Positions 9,131-18,105 of a stretch of DNA of 64,000 bases are shown piece after piece. Where the stretch lies: contig NZ_VLLF01000009.1 in NCBI RefSeq assembly GCF_007830545.1, positions 62,001 to 126,000 on the forward strand, written 5' to 3'. The notes beneath the pieces were generated by a model. It was not told where the DNA came from. It did no database searches and was given only the letters and a program-made list of their open reading frames with translations. Source of the stretch: Roseibium hamelinense. GTDB taxonomy: Bacteria; Pseudomonadota; Alphaproteobacteria; Rhizobiales; Stappiaceae. The translations under genes were made by a program, and so were the position numbers. Every line of letters starts with the position of its first letter. Position 1 is the stretch's first letter.

Positions 9131-9748
9131 ATGAACCCGTCACATGTCTTCAAACGGACCAGTTGGCTATTCCTGCTAAAAGGCGTAATTCTCTCGCTTG
9201 CCGCAGCGCTGTTTCTTCCACATGCAGCCAAGGCACAGGCGGACAGCGAGCGCGTTCCGCCTCCGCAGACTTACGAACAAGATGAGATCCTGCAGACCGG
9301 ACACCAGTTTTTCGGCTCTGTTAGCGGCGGATTGGCATCCGTGGTGGAGCGGGCGTTCAGCCAGTATGGCAAGCCGAATGGCTATATTCTCGGTGAAGAA
9401 GGGTCCGGAGCTTTTGTTGCCGGTGCACGCTATGGAGAAGGTGAGCTTTTTACCCGAAACGCGGGGACTCATAAAGTGTTCTGGCAAGGGCCGTCCGTTG
9501 GGTGGGATTTTGGCGCAGATGGCGCGCGCGTAATGATGCTGGTCTACAACCTGCCGCGTGTTGATGACATTTATGAGCGCTACCTTGGCGTCAATGGATC
9601 CGCCTATCTTGTCGGTGGTGTCGGCATGACCGTCCTCAAATATTATGACGTTTATGTCGTCCCGGTTCGCGCAGGCGTTGGCGCCCGGCTCGGTGTTAAT
9701 CTCGGATACCTGAAATTCACCGACCGCCCAACCTGGAACCCGTTTTGA
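9131..9748 (+). CDS. eipA: EipA-like periplasmic envelope integrity protein (DUF1134)
   Basis: A 205-residue protein with a signal peptide (LLKGVILSLAAALFL, then an AKAQA cleavage region) and a DUF1134 domain: DEILQTGHQFFGSVSGGLA, GPSVGWDFGADGARVMMLVY, YLVGGVGMTVLKY. In Brucella the DUF1134 protein EipA supports envelope stress resistance. I chose ATG 9131 because AAGGATGGA precedes it at good spacing; ATG 9119 sits inside that ribosome-binding sequence. Confidence 0.88.
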   Translation: MNPSHVFKRTSWLFLLKGVILSLAAALFLPHAAKAQADSERVPPPQTYEQDEILQTGHQFFGSVSGGLASVVERAFSQYGKPNGYILGEEGSGAFVAGARYGEGELFTRNAGTHKVFWQGPSVGWDFGADGARVMMLVYNLPRVDDIYERYLGVNGSAYLVGGVGMTVLKYYDVYVVPVRAGVGARLGVNLGYLKFTDRPTWNPF

Positions 9749-9867
9749 CGTAGGGCAAGAACGTCAGTCAAAATCGCATCACAATTAGCGCATCGGCGGG
9801 GTTGGACTCATTTAAACCCTCCTTTATTTGTAGAAGGTACTGGCGCGGACCGGAATGGGAGACGCTT

Positions 9868-11226
9868 TTGATCGAAGCTGCGATGTACGTTGCGCTGGGT
9901 TTTCTAGCTGCGAGCCTTCTTGGTTTCGCAGTGGCGCCCGCACTTTACAAACGTGCAGTAAGGCTGACGAAAGAGGCCATGAACGCGGTCAATCCCAGCA
10001 CATATGCTGAAGTCCAGGCCGCTCAGGATGCCGAAAGAGCTCGAAATGCGATCAGCCTGAACAAGGTTGAGCAAGCCCTACAGGCGCAACGCGAGGAGAC
10101 CGCCAGCCACAGACTGGAAACGGCCCGCCTGAAATCTGAAATCGTGCGGATGAGAGCCGGGCATGCAATGGAACTGAGTTCTCTGCGCCAAGAACTTGAA
10201 GCGGACCTCGCGGAAAAAGCCGGCTCGGCAGCACAGACCTACCGACGCGATCTCAAGAGAACCAAATCAAAACTCGAAAAAACAGAGGAGCTTCTGGAAA
10301 AAGCCCACCTTAAGTTGGAAGAGCGAAAACAGGCCGGTCAGCCGGTTCTTTTTCACGGCTCAGAAGGAGATGACAGCCTTGCACCGACTGCCGCAACAAT
10401 GGAGCTTGCTGCTGTAGCGGCACTTGAATCTGAGGTGGCCCAACTCAAGACCAAGCTGGCTGCCTATGAGGCGGGCAGTGCAGAGACTTCTGTCGTACCT
10501 CTGGAGGCAGATGCCGCCGCATTGAAAGATGTGGTCGTGACCTTGGAAAGCGAGCTCATTGAAGCTGAGACAAAATATATCGCGGCCCAGGCTGAGGTTG
10601 CCCGGCTTTTGGTGCAGCTGGATACGACAGGGCTCGACCGGACCGCCGCCGCCGCCCAACTACGGACCAATCTGAAGGCTGCCGATGCAGAAGCGTCCAA
10701 TTTGAAGGCTCAGCTGTCCAACAAAGACCGAATGCTAGGGCGCGCCCGCGCACAAATTGCCCGTTTGCGAAAAGACCTAGAAATGGCACCGGAACTCTCA
10801 AGCCTGCGGTCGGACCTTCGCTCACTCACCAAACAATTTAGTAAAAAGCGCGACACCAGCAAACCTCAAGGGGAAACGGGAGCAACAATCAAATCACCTG
10901 TTGAAAACGATGTGGCGCCAACCGCTACAACATCGGACAAATCGAACCCGACCAAGAAGAAAAAGCCAACACAGTCTCCCACAAAGACGCACCGGCGTTC
11001 GAAAGGGGAAAAGCCGCAGGCAGATACATCACACACTGGAATGCCGAAAGAAAAACTGTCGCCGGCCCGTGCTCTCATGAAGAAAATTGTTGCCTCACAA
11101 AAGACGCCAGCGACGTCAGTCCGAGATGACGACAGCAGCAACGGCCTGAAGAAAATCGAAACGTCGCCCACCACCACAAAATCGAAGTCCGCCCGCTCAA
11201 AAGACAAAAAAAGAGATGTTGCCTGA
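9868..11226 (+). CDS. Single-pass membrane protein with long coiled coil, unknown function
   Basis: About 452 residues. A transmembrane helix near the N-terminus (MYVALGFLAASLLGFAVAPA) is followed by a cytoplasmic motif ALYKRAVRLTKEA, then a long Glu/Lys/Ala/Leu coiled coil and a basic, Lys/Ser/Thr-rich tail ending in RSKDKKRD. It resembles a conserved but unnamed hyphomicrobial family with the same N-terminus. The start is uncertain: TTG 9868 has GGGAG six bases upstream, ATG 9883 is the next choice. No enzymatic motif is visible. Confidence 0.75.
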   Translation: MIEAAMYVALGFLAASLLGFAVAPALYKRAVRLTKEAMNAVNPSTYAEVQAAQDAERARNAISLNKVEQALQAQREETASHRLETARLKSEIVRMRAGHAMELSSLRQELEADLAEKAGSAAQTYRRDLKRTKSKLEKTEELLEKAHLKLEERKQAGQPVLFHGSEGDDSLAPTAATMELAAVAALESEVAQLKTKLAAYEAGSAETSVVPLEADAAALKDVVVTLESELIEAETKYIAAQAEVARLLVQLDTTGLDRTAAAAQLRTNLKAADAEASNLKAQLSNKDRMLGRARAQIARLRKDLEMAPELSSLRSDLRSLTKQFSKKRDTSKPQGETGATIKSPVENDVAPTATTSDKSNPTKKKKPTQSPTKTHRRSKGEKPQADTSHTGMPKEKLSPARALMKKIVASQKTPATSVRDDDSSNGLKKIETSPTTTKSKSARSKDKKRDVA

Positions 11227-11278
11227 GATCCCGTTGCGGATTCGGTATCAGCAGGCCGCGTAGTGAAATGAGTGCCCA

Positions 11279-12067
11279 ATGCTGATTGCTCGACACAATG
11301 CTATCCTTGAAATCGCGCGCCAAAACGGCCGGGTAAGCGTAGACGACCTTTCAAGGCGGTTTGATGTGAGTCCCCAAACGATCCGGAAAGACTTGAACGA
11401 ACTATGTGAACGTCGCCTTCTAGCCCGAACACACGGTGGCGCATTGCTTTCATCAGGCATTGAAAACGTAGGCTACGAAGCGCGCAGGATCATATCTAGC
11501 AAAGAAAAAGCAGATATTGGTACAAGCGTTGCAACATTGATTCCGGACAATGCGTCAATGTTCATCAACATCGGCACAACGACTGAAGCGGTCGCTCAGT
11601 CATTGCTACAGCACCGTGGATTGATGGTGATCACCAACAACCTTAATGTCGCCAGTCTGGTTCGTGGGTACAGCCAAATTGAGGTTGTGGTTGCCGGCGG
11701 TGTTTTACGGCATGCCGACGGCGGGATTGTCGGTGAAGCTGCAGTCGACTTTATGCGCCAATTCAAGGTCGATTTTGCGATTGTCGGCGCTTCCGCAATC
11801 GACCCGGATGGCTCTTTGCTGGATTATGACTACCGGGAAGTCCGTGTCACTCAAACAATCATGGAAAATGCCCGTCATGTCATTCTTGCCGCGGACAGTA
11901 CCAAGTTTGAAAGAACAGCACCGGTGCGCGTTGGCCACCTCTCTCAGGTGACCACCTTCGTCACAGACAACTGCCCATCTGACACCATTAGGCAGATTGC
12001 AGCGAATGAAGACGTTACGCTGATTGAAACCGGCGTCGACCGCACAGCGGTGGACCAAGCAGTTTAA
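11279..12067 (+). CDS. glpR: DeoR/GlpR-family transcriptional repressor
   Basis: A 262-residue protein. The DeoR helix-turn-helix lies at residues 19-50 (VSVDDLSRRFDVSPQTIRKD), followed by the ARTHGGAL wing. The C-terminal sugar-phosphate-sensing fold shows INIGTTTEAVAQSL and VGEAAVDFM. Similarity is closest to GlpR, which senses glycerol-3-phosphate, but no glp genes are adjacent, so the effector is inferred. Confidence 0.85.
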   Translation: MLIARHNAILEIARQNGRVSVDDLSRRFDVSPQTIRKDLNELCERRLLARTHGGALLSSGIENVGYEARRIISSKEKADIGTSVATLIPDNASMFINIGTTTEAVAQSLLQHRGLMVITNNLNVASLVRGYSQIEVVVAGGVLRHADGGIVGEAAVDFMRQFKVDFAIVGASAIDPDGSLLDYDYREVRVTQTIMENARHVILAADSTKFERTAPVRVGHLSQVTTFVTDNCPSDTIRQIAANEDVTLIETGVDRTAVDQAV

Positions 12068-12081
12068 TTTGGCTGAATAAG

Positions 12082-12157
12082 TGGCACGCCCAACGGGACT
12101 CGAACCCGTGTTTCCGCCGTGAAAGGGCGGCGTCCTAGACCGCTAGACGATGGGCGC
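12082..12157 (-). tRNA. tRNA-Glu (UUC anticodon)
   Basis: On the minus strand the sequence folds as a 76-base tRNA with an encoded CCA end. The anticodon loop reads CTTTCAC (anticodon TTC), the D arm begins CGTCTAGCGG, and the T arm contains GGGTTCGAGTCCC. The acceptor stem has a G-U pair at its first position. A GCTGAAC/GTTCAGC hairpin lies just upstream. Confidence 0.95.
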
Positions 12158-12285
12158 GCGGCGCTGAACTCTTTTGTTCAGCTAAGGGCGCTGCATATAC
12201 GGCGGTGCCCTGAGGAGTTCAAGCCCTACCGAGCGCGCATTGCCTCTTAGCCTGTTGATAACCTGCGGCTTTAGGACAACTCAAA

Positions 12286-12639
12286 TTACTGGCCTAAGCT
12301 TGTCCGGGACAGTATTACTCCAGTTTCCGCATCTACACGAGCCAACACTTCCCCACCAAGCGGGCCTGTCACAACGAAGAATAGCACGCCGCTATCCGCA
12401 CCAAACTGTATCACCTGGCCACCGCGGCCCAGATCGATCTCGGTCGGAAATTCAACAACGCGATCATCGTTCGAGCTATTGATCTTGTAAAAGATTGCTG
12501 CGAATACGGCGATGAATCCGATAAACATGATTAGAGACGACCCAAGCAACAGCCGGCGCAATTTCATCTGTATGCGTTGTGTAGCAGGATCAAGCGGCGG
12601 GTCTTCGCGTCCTTCATCATTATAATCCGGCTGCGACAT
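12286..12639 (-). CDS. Small single-pass membrane protein, unknown function
   Basis: A 117-residue protein: an acidic cytoplasmic N-terminus, a helix (LLLGSSLIMFIGFIAVFAAI) and a periplasmic domain of about 65 residues with alternating beta-like segments (GVLFFVVTGPLGGEVL). AGGAG lies 11 bases before the ATG. The start codon shares two bases with the rluD start on the other strand. Proteins of this plan next to rluD are common in alphaproteobacteria but unnamed. Confidence 0.8.
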   Translation of the reverse strand: MSQPDYNDEGREDPPLDPATQRIQMKLRRLLLGSSLIMFIGFIAVFAAIFYKINSSNDDRVVEFPTEIDLGRGGQVIQFGADSGVLFFVVTGPLGGEVLARVDAETGVILSRTSLGQ

Positions 12640-13663
12640 GACAAAAATAACTCCTTATGATCCGCATGAATTAGGGGCGGACTTTGCTTACACAGTTTCT
12701 GATGAGGACAACGGAAAACGGCTAGATGCCGTTTTGGCTGGCCAGCTGGACACCATGAGCAGAAATCGCGTTCAAACGCTAATCAAGGCTGGCGAGGTGA
12801 CCGTCGGAAGCCGGAAGATAATTGAGCCCAAGCATAGGGTCAACGAAGGCGACTGTATCGAACTTCAGCTGCCAGAAGCCGAGGATCCCGAGCCACAGGG
12901 AGAAAACATTCCGCTGGCGGTCGTCTTTGAAGACGACGAATTGATTGTTATTGATAAACCAGCCGGTTTGGTTGTACATCCAGGTGCCGGTAATTGGACT
13001 GGTACGCTTGTGAACGCGCTGATTCATCATTGCGGTAGCAGCTTGTCCGGAATTGGGGGCGTAAAGCGTCCGGGGATCGTCCACCGCATCGACAAAGATA
13101 CAAGTGGTTTGCTGGTTGTCGCCAAGACAGACCGTGCTCACCAAGGGCTGTCCGCACAGTTTGCAGATCACGGGCGTTCAGGACCACTGGAACGGGCGTA
13201 TTCGGCACTCGTCTGGGGCGCGCCTTCAAGTTTGAAAGGGACAATCGATGCAAATCTAGCGCGCTCACACGCCAACAGACAAAAAATTACCGTTGTTAAA
13301 GCTGCGGGCCGTCATGCAGTCACTCATTGGAAAATTAAGGATCGGTTTGGAAACCCAGAAGACGAACCGCTTGCCAGCCTGATTGAGTGCCGTCTGGAAA
13401 CCGGGCGTACGCATCAAATCCGTGTGCATATGGCGTATGCGGGTTACCCCCTGATTGGCGACAAAGACTACGGGTCAGGCTTCAAAACTAAAATCAATCG
13501 GCTGGAGCAGCCACTTAAAAGCATTGTCAGCCGGTTTAACAGGCAAGCACTGCACGCTGGCCTGCTAGCCTTCGAACACCCGTTGAGCGGCGAGACCATG
13601 CGATTTACAAGTCCATATCCTGCTGATTTTTCAGAACTTTTACACGCATTACAAAAATTTTAG
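12638..13663 (+). CDS. rluD: RluD-type 23S rRNA pseudouridine synthase
   Basis: A 341-residue protein with an N-terminal S4 RNA-binding domain (GKRLDAVLAGQL through EGDCIELQLP) and the RsuA/RluD catalytic domain. HRIDKDTSGLLVVAKT carries the catalytic Asp, and LETGRTHQIRVHMAYAGYP is the second family motif. It isomerises uridines in helix 69 of 23S rRNA in the RluD group. No good Shine-Dalgarno precedes the ATG, and its start codon overlaps that of the divergent membrane gene. Confidence 0.93.
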   Translation: MTKITPYDPHELGADFAYTVSDEDNGKRLDAVLAGQLDTMSRNRVQTLIKAGEVTVGSRKIIEPKHRVNEGDCIELQLPEAEDPEPQGENIPLAVVFEDDELIVIDKPAGLVVHPGAGNWTGTLVNALIHHCGSSLSGIGGVKRPGIVHRIDKDTSGLLVVAKTDRAHQGLSAQFADHGRSGPLERAYSALVWGAPSSLKGTIDANLARSHANRQKITVVKAAGRHAVTHWKIKDRFGNPEDEPLASLIECRLETGRTHQIRVHMAYAGYPLIGDKDYGSGFKTKINRLEQPLKSIVSRFNRQALHAGLLAFEHPLSGETMRFTSPYPADFSELLHALQKF

Positions 13664-13849
13664 AATGTCATTCCAACTTTCGATCATGCAATTGCCTAAA
13701 TCCATCTTATATTATTCAAGTTGGCGTGCCGCTCAGGACGCCGGACATCAAGCGTTTGCTTCTGAATCTGAAGCCTGTCTGTCGACATCGAAGCAGGTCA
13801 CATTTGAAACGAGAAGGAACGCTGTTTCGGGAGAAAGGGGGCGCATATC

Positions 13850-14737
13850 ATGGCCCAGAACATACCTATGCTCACAGCCGGGGAAGGCGGATTAAGCCGC
13901 TACCTCGACGAAATTCGGAAGTTTCCGATGCTGCAGCCGCAGGAAGAGTATATGCTCGCGAAGCGGTACAAGGAGCACGAGGATCCGGAAGCTGCCGAAA
14001 GGCTTGTCAACTCACACCTGCGCCTCGTGGCGAAAATTGCCATGGGCTATCGAGGCTACGGATTGCCGATTTCTGAAGTTGTTTCAGAGGGCAATGTTGG
14101 GCTGATGCAAGCAGTCAAGAGATTCGAGCCGGATAAAGGCTTCCGCCTAGCGACCTACGCCATGTGGTGGATCAAAGCCGCAATACAAGAGTACATTTTG
14201 CGGTCGTGGTCGCTAGTAAAAATGGGCACCACCGCAAACCAAAAGCGTCTGTTCTTCAATCTGCGACGCCTTAAGGGCAAAATCCAGGCTCTTGACGAAG
14301 GCGATCTCAGGCCGGACCAAGTTGCAGAGATCGCGACCCGCCTTGGCGTCAGCGAAGACGAGGTTGTGTCCATGAATCGGCGCTTGGGTGGCGATGCCAG
14401 CCTCAATGCACCGGTTCGCGCAGAAGCGGATGCCGGAGAATGGCAGGACTGGCTCGTTGATGAAGGCGACAGCCAGGAAACCATGCTCGCCAACCAGGAA
14501 GAACTTGACCATCGCCGGAAGTTGCTAAGCGACGCAATGGATGTTCTTAATGAGCGCGAGCGACGCATCTTTGAGGCCCGCCGCTTATCAGAGGATCCGA
14601 TGACGCTGGAGGATCTTTCTGGCGAATTTGGCGTCAGCCGGGAGCGTGTTCGGCAAATAGAAGTGCGCGCGTTCGAAAAGGTACAAAAAGCCGTCCGCAA
14701 CAGCGCAAGAGCACTTGAAGCGCCTGCACACGCATAA
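13850..14737 (+). CDS. rpoH: RNA polymerase heat-shock sigma factor RpoH
   Basis: A 295-residue sigma-70-class protein with region 2 (SEGNVGLMQAVKRFEPDKGF, YAMWWIKAAIQEYI), the RpoH box (QKRLFFNLRRLK) and region 4 helix-turn-helix (FGVSRERVRQIEVRAFEKVQ). It directs RNA polymerase to heat-shock promoters such as those of chaperone and protease genes. GAAAGGGGG precedes the ATG. A 186-base leader separates it from rluD, and a terminator follows. Confidence 0.95.
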   Translation: MAQNIPMLTAGEGGLSRYLDEIRKFPMLQPQEEYMLAKRYKEHEDPEAAERLVNSHLRLVAKIAMGYRGYGLPISEVVSEGNVGLMQAVKRFEPDKGFRLATYAMWWIKAAIQEYILRSWSLVKMGTTANQKRLFFNLRRLKGKIQALDEGDLRPDQVAEIATRLGVSEDEVVSMNRRLGGDASLNAPVRAEADAGEWQDWLVDEGDSQETMLANQEELDHRRKLLSDAMDVLNERERRIFEARRLSEDPMTLEDLSGEFGVSRERVRQIEVRAFEKVQKAVRNSARALEAPAHA

Positions 14738-14760
14738 GAAATGTAGCGGTTCAAATTACG

Positions 14761-14784
14761 AGGCGGCCTTCTGGCCGCCTTTTT
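14761..14784 (+). terminator. Intrinsic terminator of rpoH
   Basis: AGGCGGCC-TTCT-GGCCGCCT followed by TTTT, 23 bases after the rpoH stop. Confidence 0.9.
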
Positions 14785-14866
14785 AATGCCGACCGCCACC
14801 CTGTTCCATCTTGCCGTTCAAGCAGGCGAAGCCTAGGATGCAAAAGTGTGAAAGAGGGTCGGAAGA

Positions 14867-17089
14867 ATGCGTTCTGTCGTTAGACGCTTCTTGAACAAAC
14901 GCGTTCTCGTTGGCCTCACTGGCATTGCCATTCTGGCATTGGCGACATTAATTCGAGCTACAAACCCGGATGTCCTGACAGCTGTGCGCGAATTCACCTT
15001 CGACGCATACCAGCGCCTTGAACCGAGAGAGTATGTTCCGCAGCCTGTGCGGATTGTCGACATCGACGAAGTTTCAATTCAAGCACTAGGCCAGTGGCCA
15101 TGGCCCCGAACCAAGCTGGCGGATCTTACCAATACCTTGGCGGATTTCGGCGCCGCAGTCATCGCATACGATATCGTCTTTAGCGAACCGGACCGAACAT
15201 CTCCCGCGAACATATCGGACTCTCTTCGTGGAACGATGGGCGATCAATTGGCAGATGCTCTGGCAGAGCTGCCAGATCACGACGTAGCTTTTGCTGACAC
15301 GCTAAAAAATGCACCTGTTGTCCTCGGTTTTGCTCTGCTGCCAGAGAAAAGCGAAGTACGCCCTCCCCTCAAAGCCGGGTTTGCATTCGGAGGTCAGGAT
15401 CCAGCAGAGTTCCTGGCCGCGTTTCAATCTGCCCTTACGAACCTTCCCGACCTTGATAGGGCGGCCAGCGGTATTGGGGGCTTATCTTTGGCCAGAAGCG
15501 ATACTGGCGGCATTGTCAGGCGGGTACCACTGGTGTTCTCCGACGGAACCCAGCTCTATCCAAGCCTTGCCTCGGAGGCTTTGCGTGTAGCTCAAGGAGC
15601 CAGCGGATTGTTGGTGAGATCGACCGAGGCCAGTGGCGAGGTCTCTGGCCACACTCATGCTGTTACCGACATCAAAATCGGAGCCTTTCCAGTTCCAACG
15701 ACACGCCGGGGTGAACTGTGGGTTCACTTCAGTCATGACCGGCCGGACCGCTACATTTCCGCCGCTGATGTTCTAGACCCGGCTCTTCACACAAACATCG
15801 CTCCACTTGTGGATGGGCACATCGTATTTGTGGGGTCATCTGCAACCGGACTACAAGACATCCGGGCCACACCACTGGGCGAAGCCGTGCCCGGGGTATC
15901 AATCCATGCCCAGGCTATCGAGCAAATCCTGTCCGGAAACTTCATCACACGCCCGGACTGGGCCGATGGCGCTGAGGTCTTGGCAACCCTTACTGCAGGC
16001 ATTTTGATGATCCTTGCCTTGCCGGTTTTCGGCGGAATCGGAACAGCCCTGCTGGGCGCCGCTGTCGCCGCAATTCTTGTTGGCGGTTCGGTTTTCGCCT
16101 TCTATCGCTATGGGTTGCTGATCGACCCAATCTATCCGAGCCTGGCATCGTTTTTCGTATTCGCAGCCTCCACAGCTTTGGTCTATTTTTTCACTGAACG
16201 CGAAAAGCGGTTCGTGCGCCAGGCATTTGGGCAATACTTGTCGCCGCATCTGGTGGCACAGCTTGAACGGTCTCCCGAACAGTTGAGCCTCGGAGGGGAG
16301 ATGCGCGACATGACCATTTTATTCATGGATATCAGAGGCTTCACACCAATTTCCGAACAGTTGACTCCAACAGAGTTGGTCAGCTTTTTGAACACCCTCC
16401 TGTCACCTCTTTCAGACGCTATTCAGGAGGAGGATGGCACAATCGACAAATATATTGGCGATAGCATCATGGCATTCTGGAACGCTCCGCTGACAATCGA
16501 GCGCCATGCCGAGCACGCCTGCCGAGCGGGGCTTCGCATGCTGGAGGTTGTTGATGCATTGAATAAACATGACGCTTTTGGCTTTCAAAGGCGTAAAATG
16601 AAAACACAGAAAGTCCAAATCGGCATCGGGCTCAATTCCGGGGGGGCCTGTGTCGGCAATATGGGCTCCGACAAGAGGTTCAACTATTCAGTTATTGGCG
16701 ATGCGGTCAATGTTGCCTCACGAATTGAATCCAGCTGTAAGGCTGTGGGAGCAGACCTTCTGGTGTCAGAGGACACCCGGATTGCCGCACCTGATTTTGC
16801 TTACTTGGAAGCCGGCGAAATTGCGCTCAAAGGCAAATCCAGACCGGTTAAATTGTTTGTCCTGGCCGGTGACGAGACCCACGCGAATTCGCCCGTATTT
16901 GTAGAGCTGCAAAATCATCATAGCAAGTTGGTGGCCGCAATTGAAGACGCTGATCTGATTGAAGCAGCCACCCACTTGGCTTCTTGCCGCAGCAGCGCGC
17001 CAAAAAAGCTTGCCGCGTTCTACAGTCGTTTTGAAGAACGTTTGAACGCGCTCAGAAGTGAAGCGCAAAACGCGGTAACTCGCGCGTAA
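14867..17089 (+). CDS. CHASE2-domain class III adenylate/guanylate cyclase
   Basis: A 740-residue membrane protein. An N-terminal helix (about 12-28) is followed by an extracytoplasmic CHASE2 sensor (VRIVDIDEVSIQALGQWPWP; the tail motif VFVGSSATGLQDIRATP near 320), three transmembrane helices (about 365-440) and a cyclase catalytic domain. Metal-binding MTILFMDIRGFTPISEQ, the TIDKYIGDSIMAFWNAP segment and NYSVIGDAVNVASRIE are intact. The Lys in DKYIGD and Asp in IGDAVNVA favour ATP as substrate, giving cAMP. A probable receptor for an unknown periplasmic signal. Confidence 0.92.
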   Translation: MRSVVRRFLNKRVLVGLTGIAILALATLIRATNPDVLTAVREFTFDAYQRLEPREYVPQPVRIVDIDEVSIQALGQWPWPRTKLADLTNTLADFGAAVIAYDIVFSEPDRTSPANISDSLRGTMGDQLADALAELPDHDVAFADTLKNAPVVLGFALLPEKSEVRPPLKAGFAFGGQDPAEFLAAFQSALTNLPDLDRAASGIGGLSLARSDTGGIVRRVPLVFSDGTQLYPSLASEALRVAQGASGLLVRSTEASGEVSGHTHAVTDIKIGAFPVPTTRRGELWVHFSHDRPDRYISAADVLDPALHTNIAPLVDGHIVFVGSSATGLQDIRATPLGEAVPGVSIHAQAIEQILSGNFITRPDWADGAEVLATLTAGILMILALPVFGGIGTALLGAAVAAILVGGSVFAFYRYGLLIDPIYPSLASFFVFAASTALVYFFTEREKRFVRQAFGQYLSPHLVAQLERSPEQLSLGGEMRDMTILFMDIRGFTPISEQLTPTELVSFLNTLLSPLSDAIQEEDGTIDKYIGDSIMAFWNAPLTIERHAEHACRAGLRMLEVVDALNKHDAFGFQRRKMKTQKVQIGIGLNSGGACVGNMGSDKRFNYSVIGDAVNVASRIESSCKAVGADLLVSEDTRIAAPDFAYLEAGEIALKGKSRPVKLFVLAGDETHANSPVFVELQNHHSKLVAAIEDADLIEAATHLASCRSSAPKKLAAFYSRFEERLNALRSEAQNAVTRA

Positions 17090-17090
17090 C

Positions 17091-17111
17091 AATGCCGCTC
17101 GAAGCGGCATT
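17091..17111. terminator. Hairpin between convergent genes
   Basis: AATGCCGCT-CGA-AGCGGCATT lies two bases after the cyclase stop and just beyond the thiY stop on the other strand. The following T-rich stretch is interrupted, so it is a plausible but not ideal terminator. Confidence 0.55.
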
Positions 17112-17129
17112 GTCTCTTCAATGACAGCC

Positions 17130-18077
17130 TTAACGTATTTCGGCAGCGTATGTTTCGACCGGAACCACTTCGTCGATAAGATCGTTCGCGTGCATAAATT
17201 CGGCAAAGCGCTGGTACCGGCCCTCATCAAGCGCTGCAGGGCGCTTTGCAAAACGCGGCAGCGTATCGACCCAAGCGCGGCTGTTGAGCTCATCGTTCAA
17301 ATTTGGGTAAGCCTCGACAAAGGCGTTCCAGGCCTTTTCAGGATGATTTGTTAGATAAACTGTCGCCGCTTCGATTGCCGCCAGGAACTTAGAAAAGCGC
17401 GGATCAGCAGTCTTGTCCTGATGCACCACGTAGATGAGTTCATCAAAGATCGGTACGCCGTTTTCTTCGGGGAAGAAAGCTTTACCCGTCTTCCCTTCGA
17501 TCTCGATTTGGGTGAGCTCGAAATTCCGGTAAGCCCCAATAACAGCGTCGACTTGCCCTGACATAAGTGAAGGTGAAAGTGCAAAGTTGACATTGATCAA
17601 TTCAACATCGTTGACGGTCAGGCCGACTGACTTCAGCATTTGCCCAAGCATGGCATCTTCGAAACCCGAGACCGAATAGCCAATCTTCTTGCCTTTCAGA
17701 TCCTCCAATTTTTGGATCGGGCCGTCCTCTAGAACAATCAACGAATTTAACGGAGTTTCCACCAAAGTTCCGATCCATGCGACCGGTAAGCCTTCGTTGA
17801 TCTGCGCATGCAAGGTCGGTTGATACGATACGGCAATATCACCTTGTCCAGCGGCAACGAGCTTGGGCGGCATCGCCGGATCGGCCGGCTCGATCAACTC
17901 GACCTCGAGACCTTCCGCTTCAAAAAAACCATTGCTTTTGGCGATAACTAGGGGTGCATGATCTGGGTTGGTGAACCAATCCAACAGAACTGTCAGCTTC
18001 TCAGCGGCTTGGACCGATGTTGAAACTCCAACAGCCAAAAGGCCCGCGGCCACGACGCTCAAAAAGCGTTTTTTCAT
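17130..18077 (-). CDS. thiY: Thiamine-precursor ABC transporter substrate-binding protein (ThiY/NMT1)
   Basis: A 315-residue protein with a signal peptide (MKKRFLSVVAAGLLAVGV, cleavage after VQAAE region) and an NMT1/THI5-like periplasmic binding fold starting KLTVLLDWFTNPDHAPLVIA. This family binds pyrimidine thiamine precursors (HMP or formylaminopyrimidine). AAGGAGG lies seven bases before the ATG; the longer frame upstream overlaps thiX and is not needed. It follows thiX by 28 bases and is under the same TPP riboswitch. Confidence 0.92.
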   Translation of the reverse strand: MKKRFLSVVAAGLLAVGVSTSVQAAEKLTVLLDWFTNPDHAPLVIAKSNGFFEAEGLEVELIEPADPAMPPKLVAAGQGDIAVSYQPTLHAQINEGLPVAWIGTLVETPLNSLIVLEDGPIQKLEDLKGKKIGYSVSGFEDAMLGQMLKSVGLTVNDVELINVNFALSPSLMSGQVDAVIGAYRNFELTQIEIEGKTGKAFFPEENGVPIFDELIYVVHQDKTADPRFSKFLAAIEAATVYLTNHPEKAWNAFVEAYPNLNDELNSRAWVDTLPRFAKRPAALDEGRYQRFAEFMHANDLIDEVVPVETYAAEIR

Positions 18078-18105
18078 CAAATCCTCCTTGGGGAATTGAG
18101 CAGGC

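Noticed and set aside
13665..13895. Short frame between rluD and rpoH
   Set aside because: It overlaps the rpoH start and has no coding signal; the region is more likely the rpoH leader and promoter.
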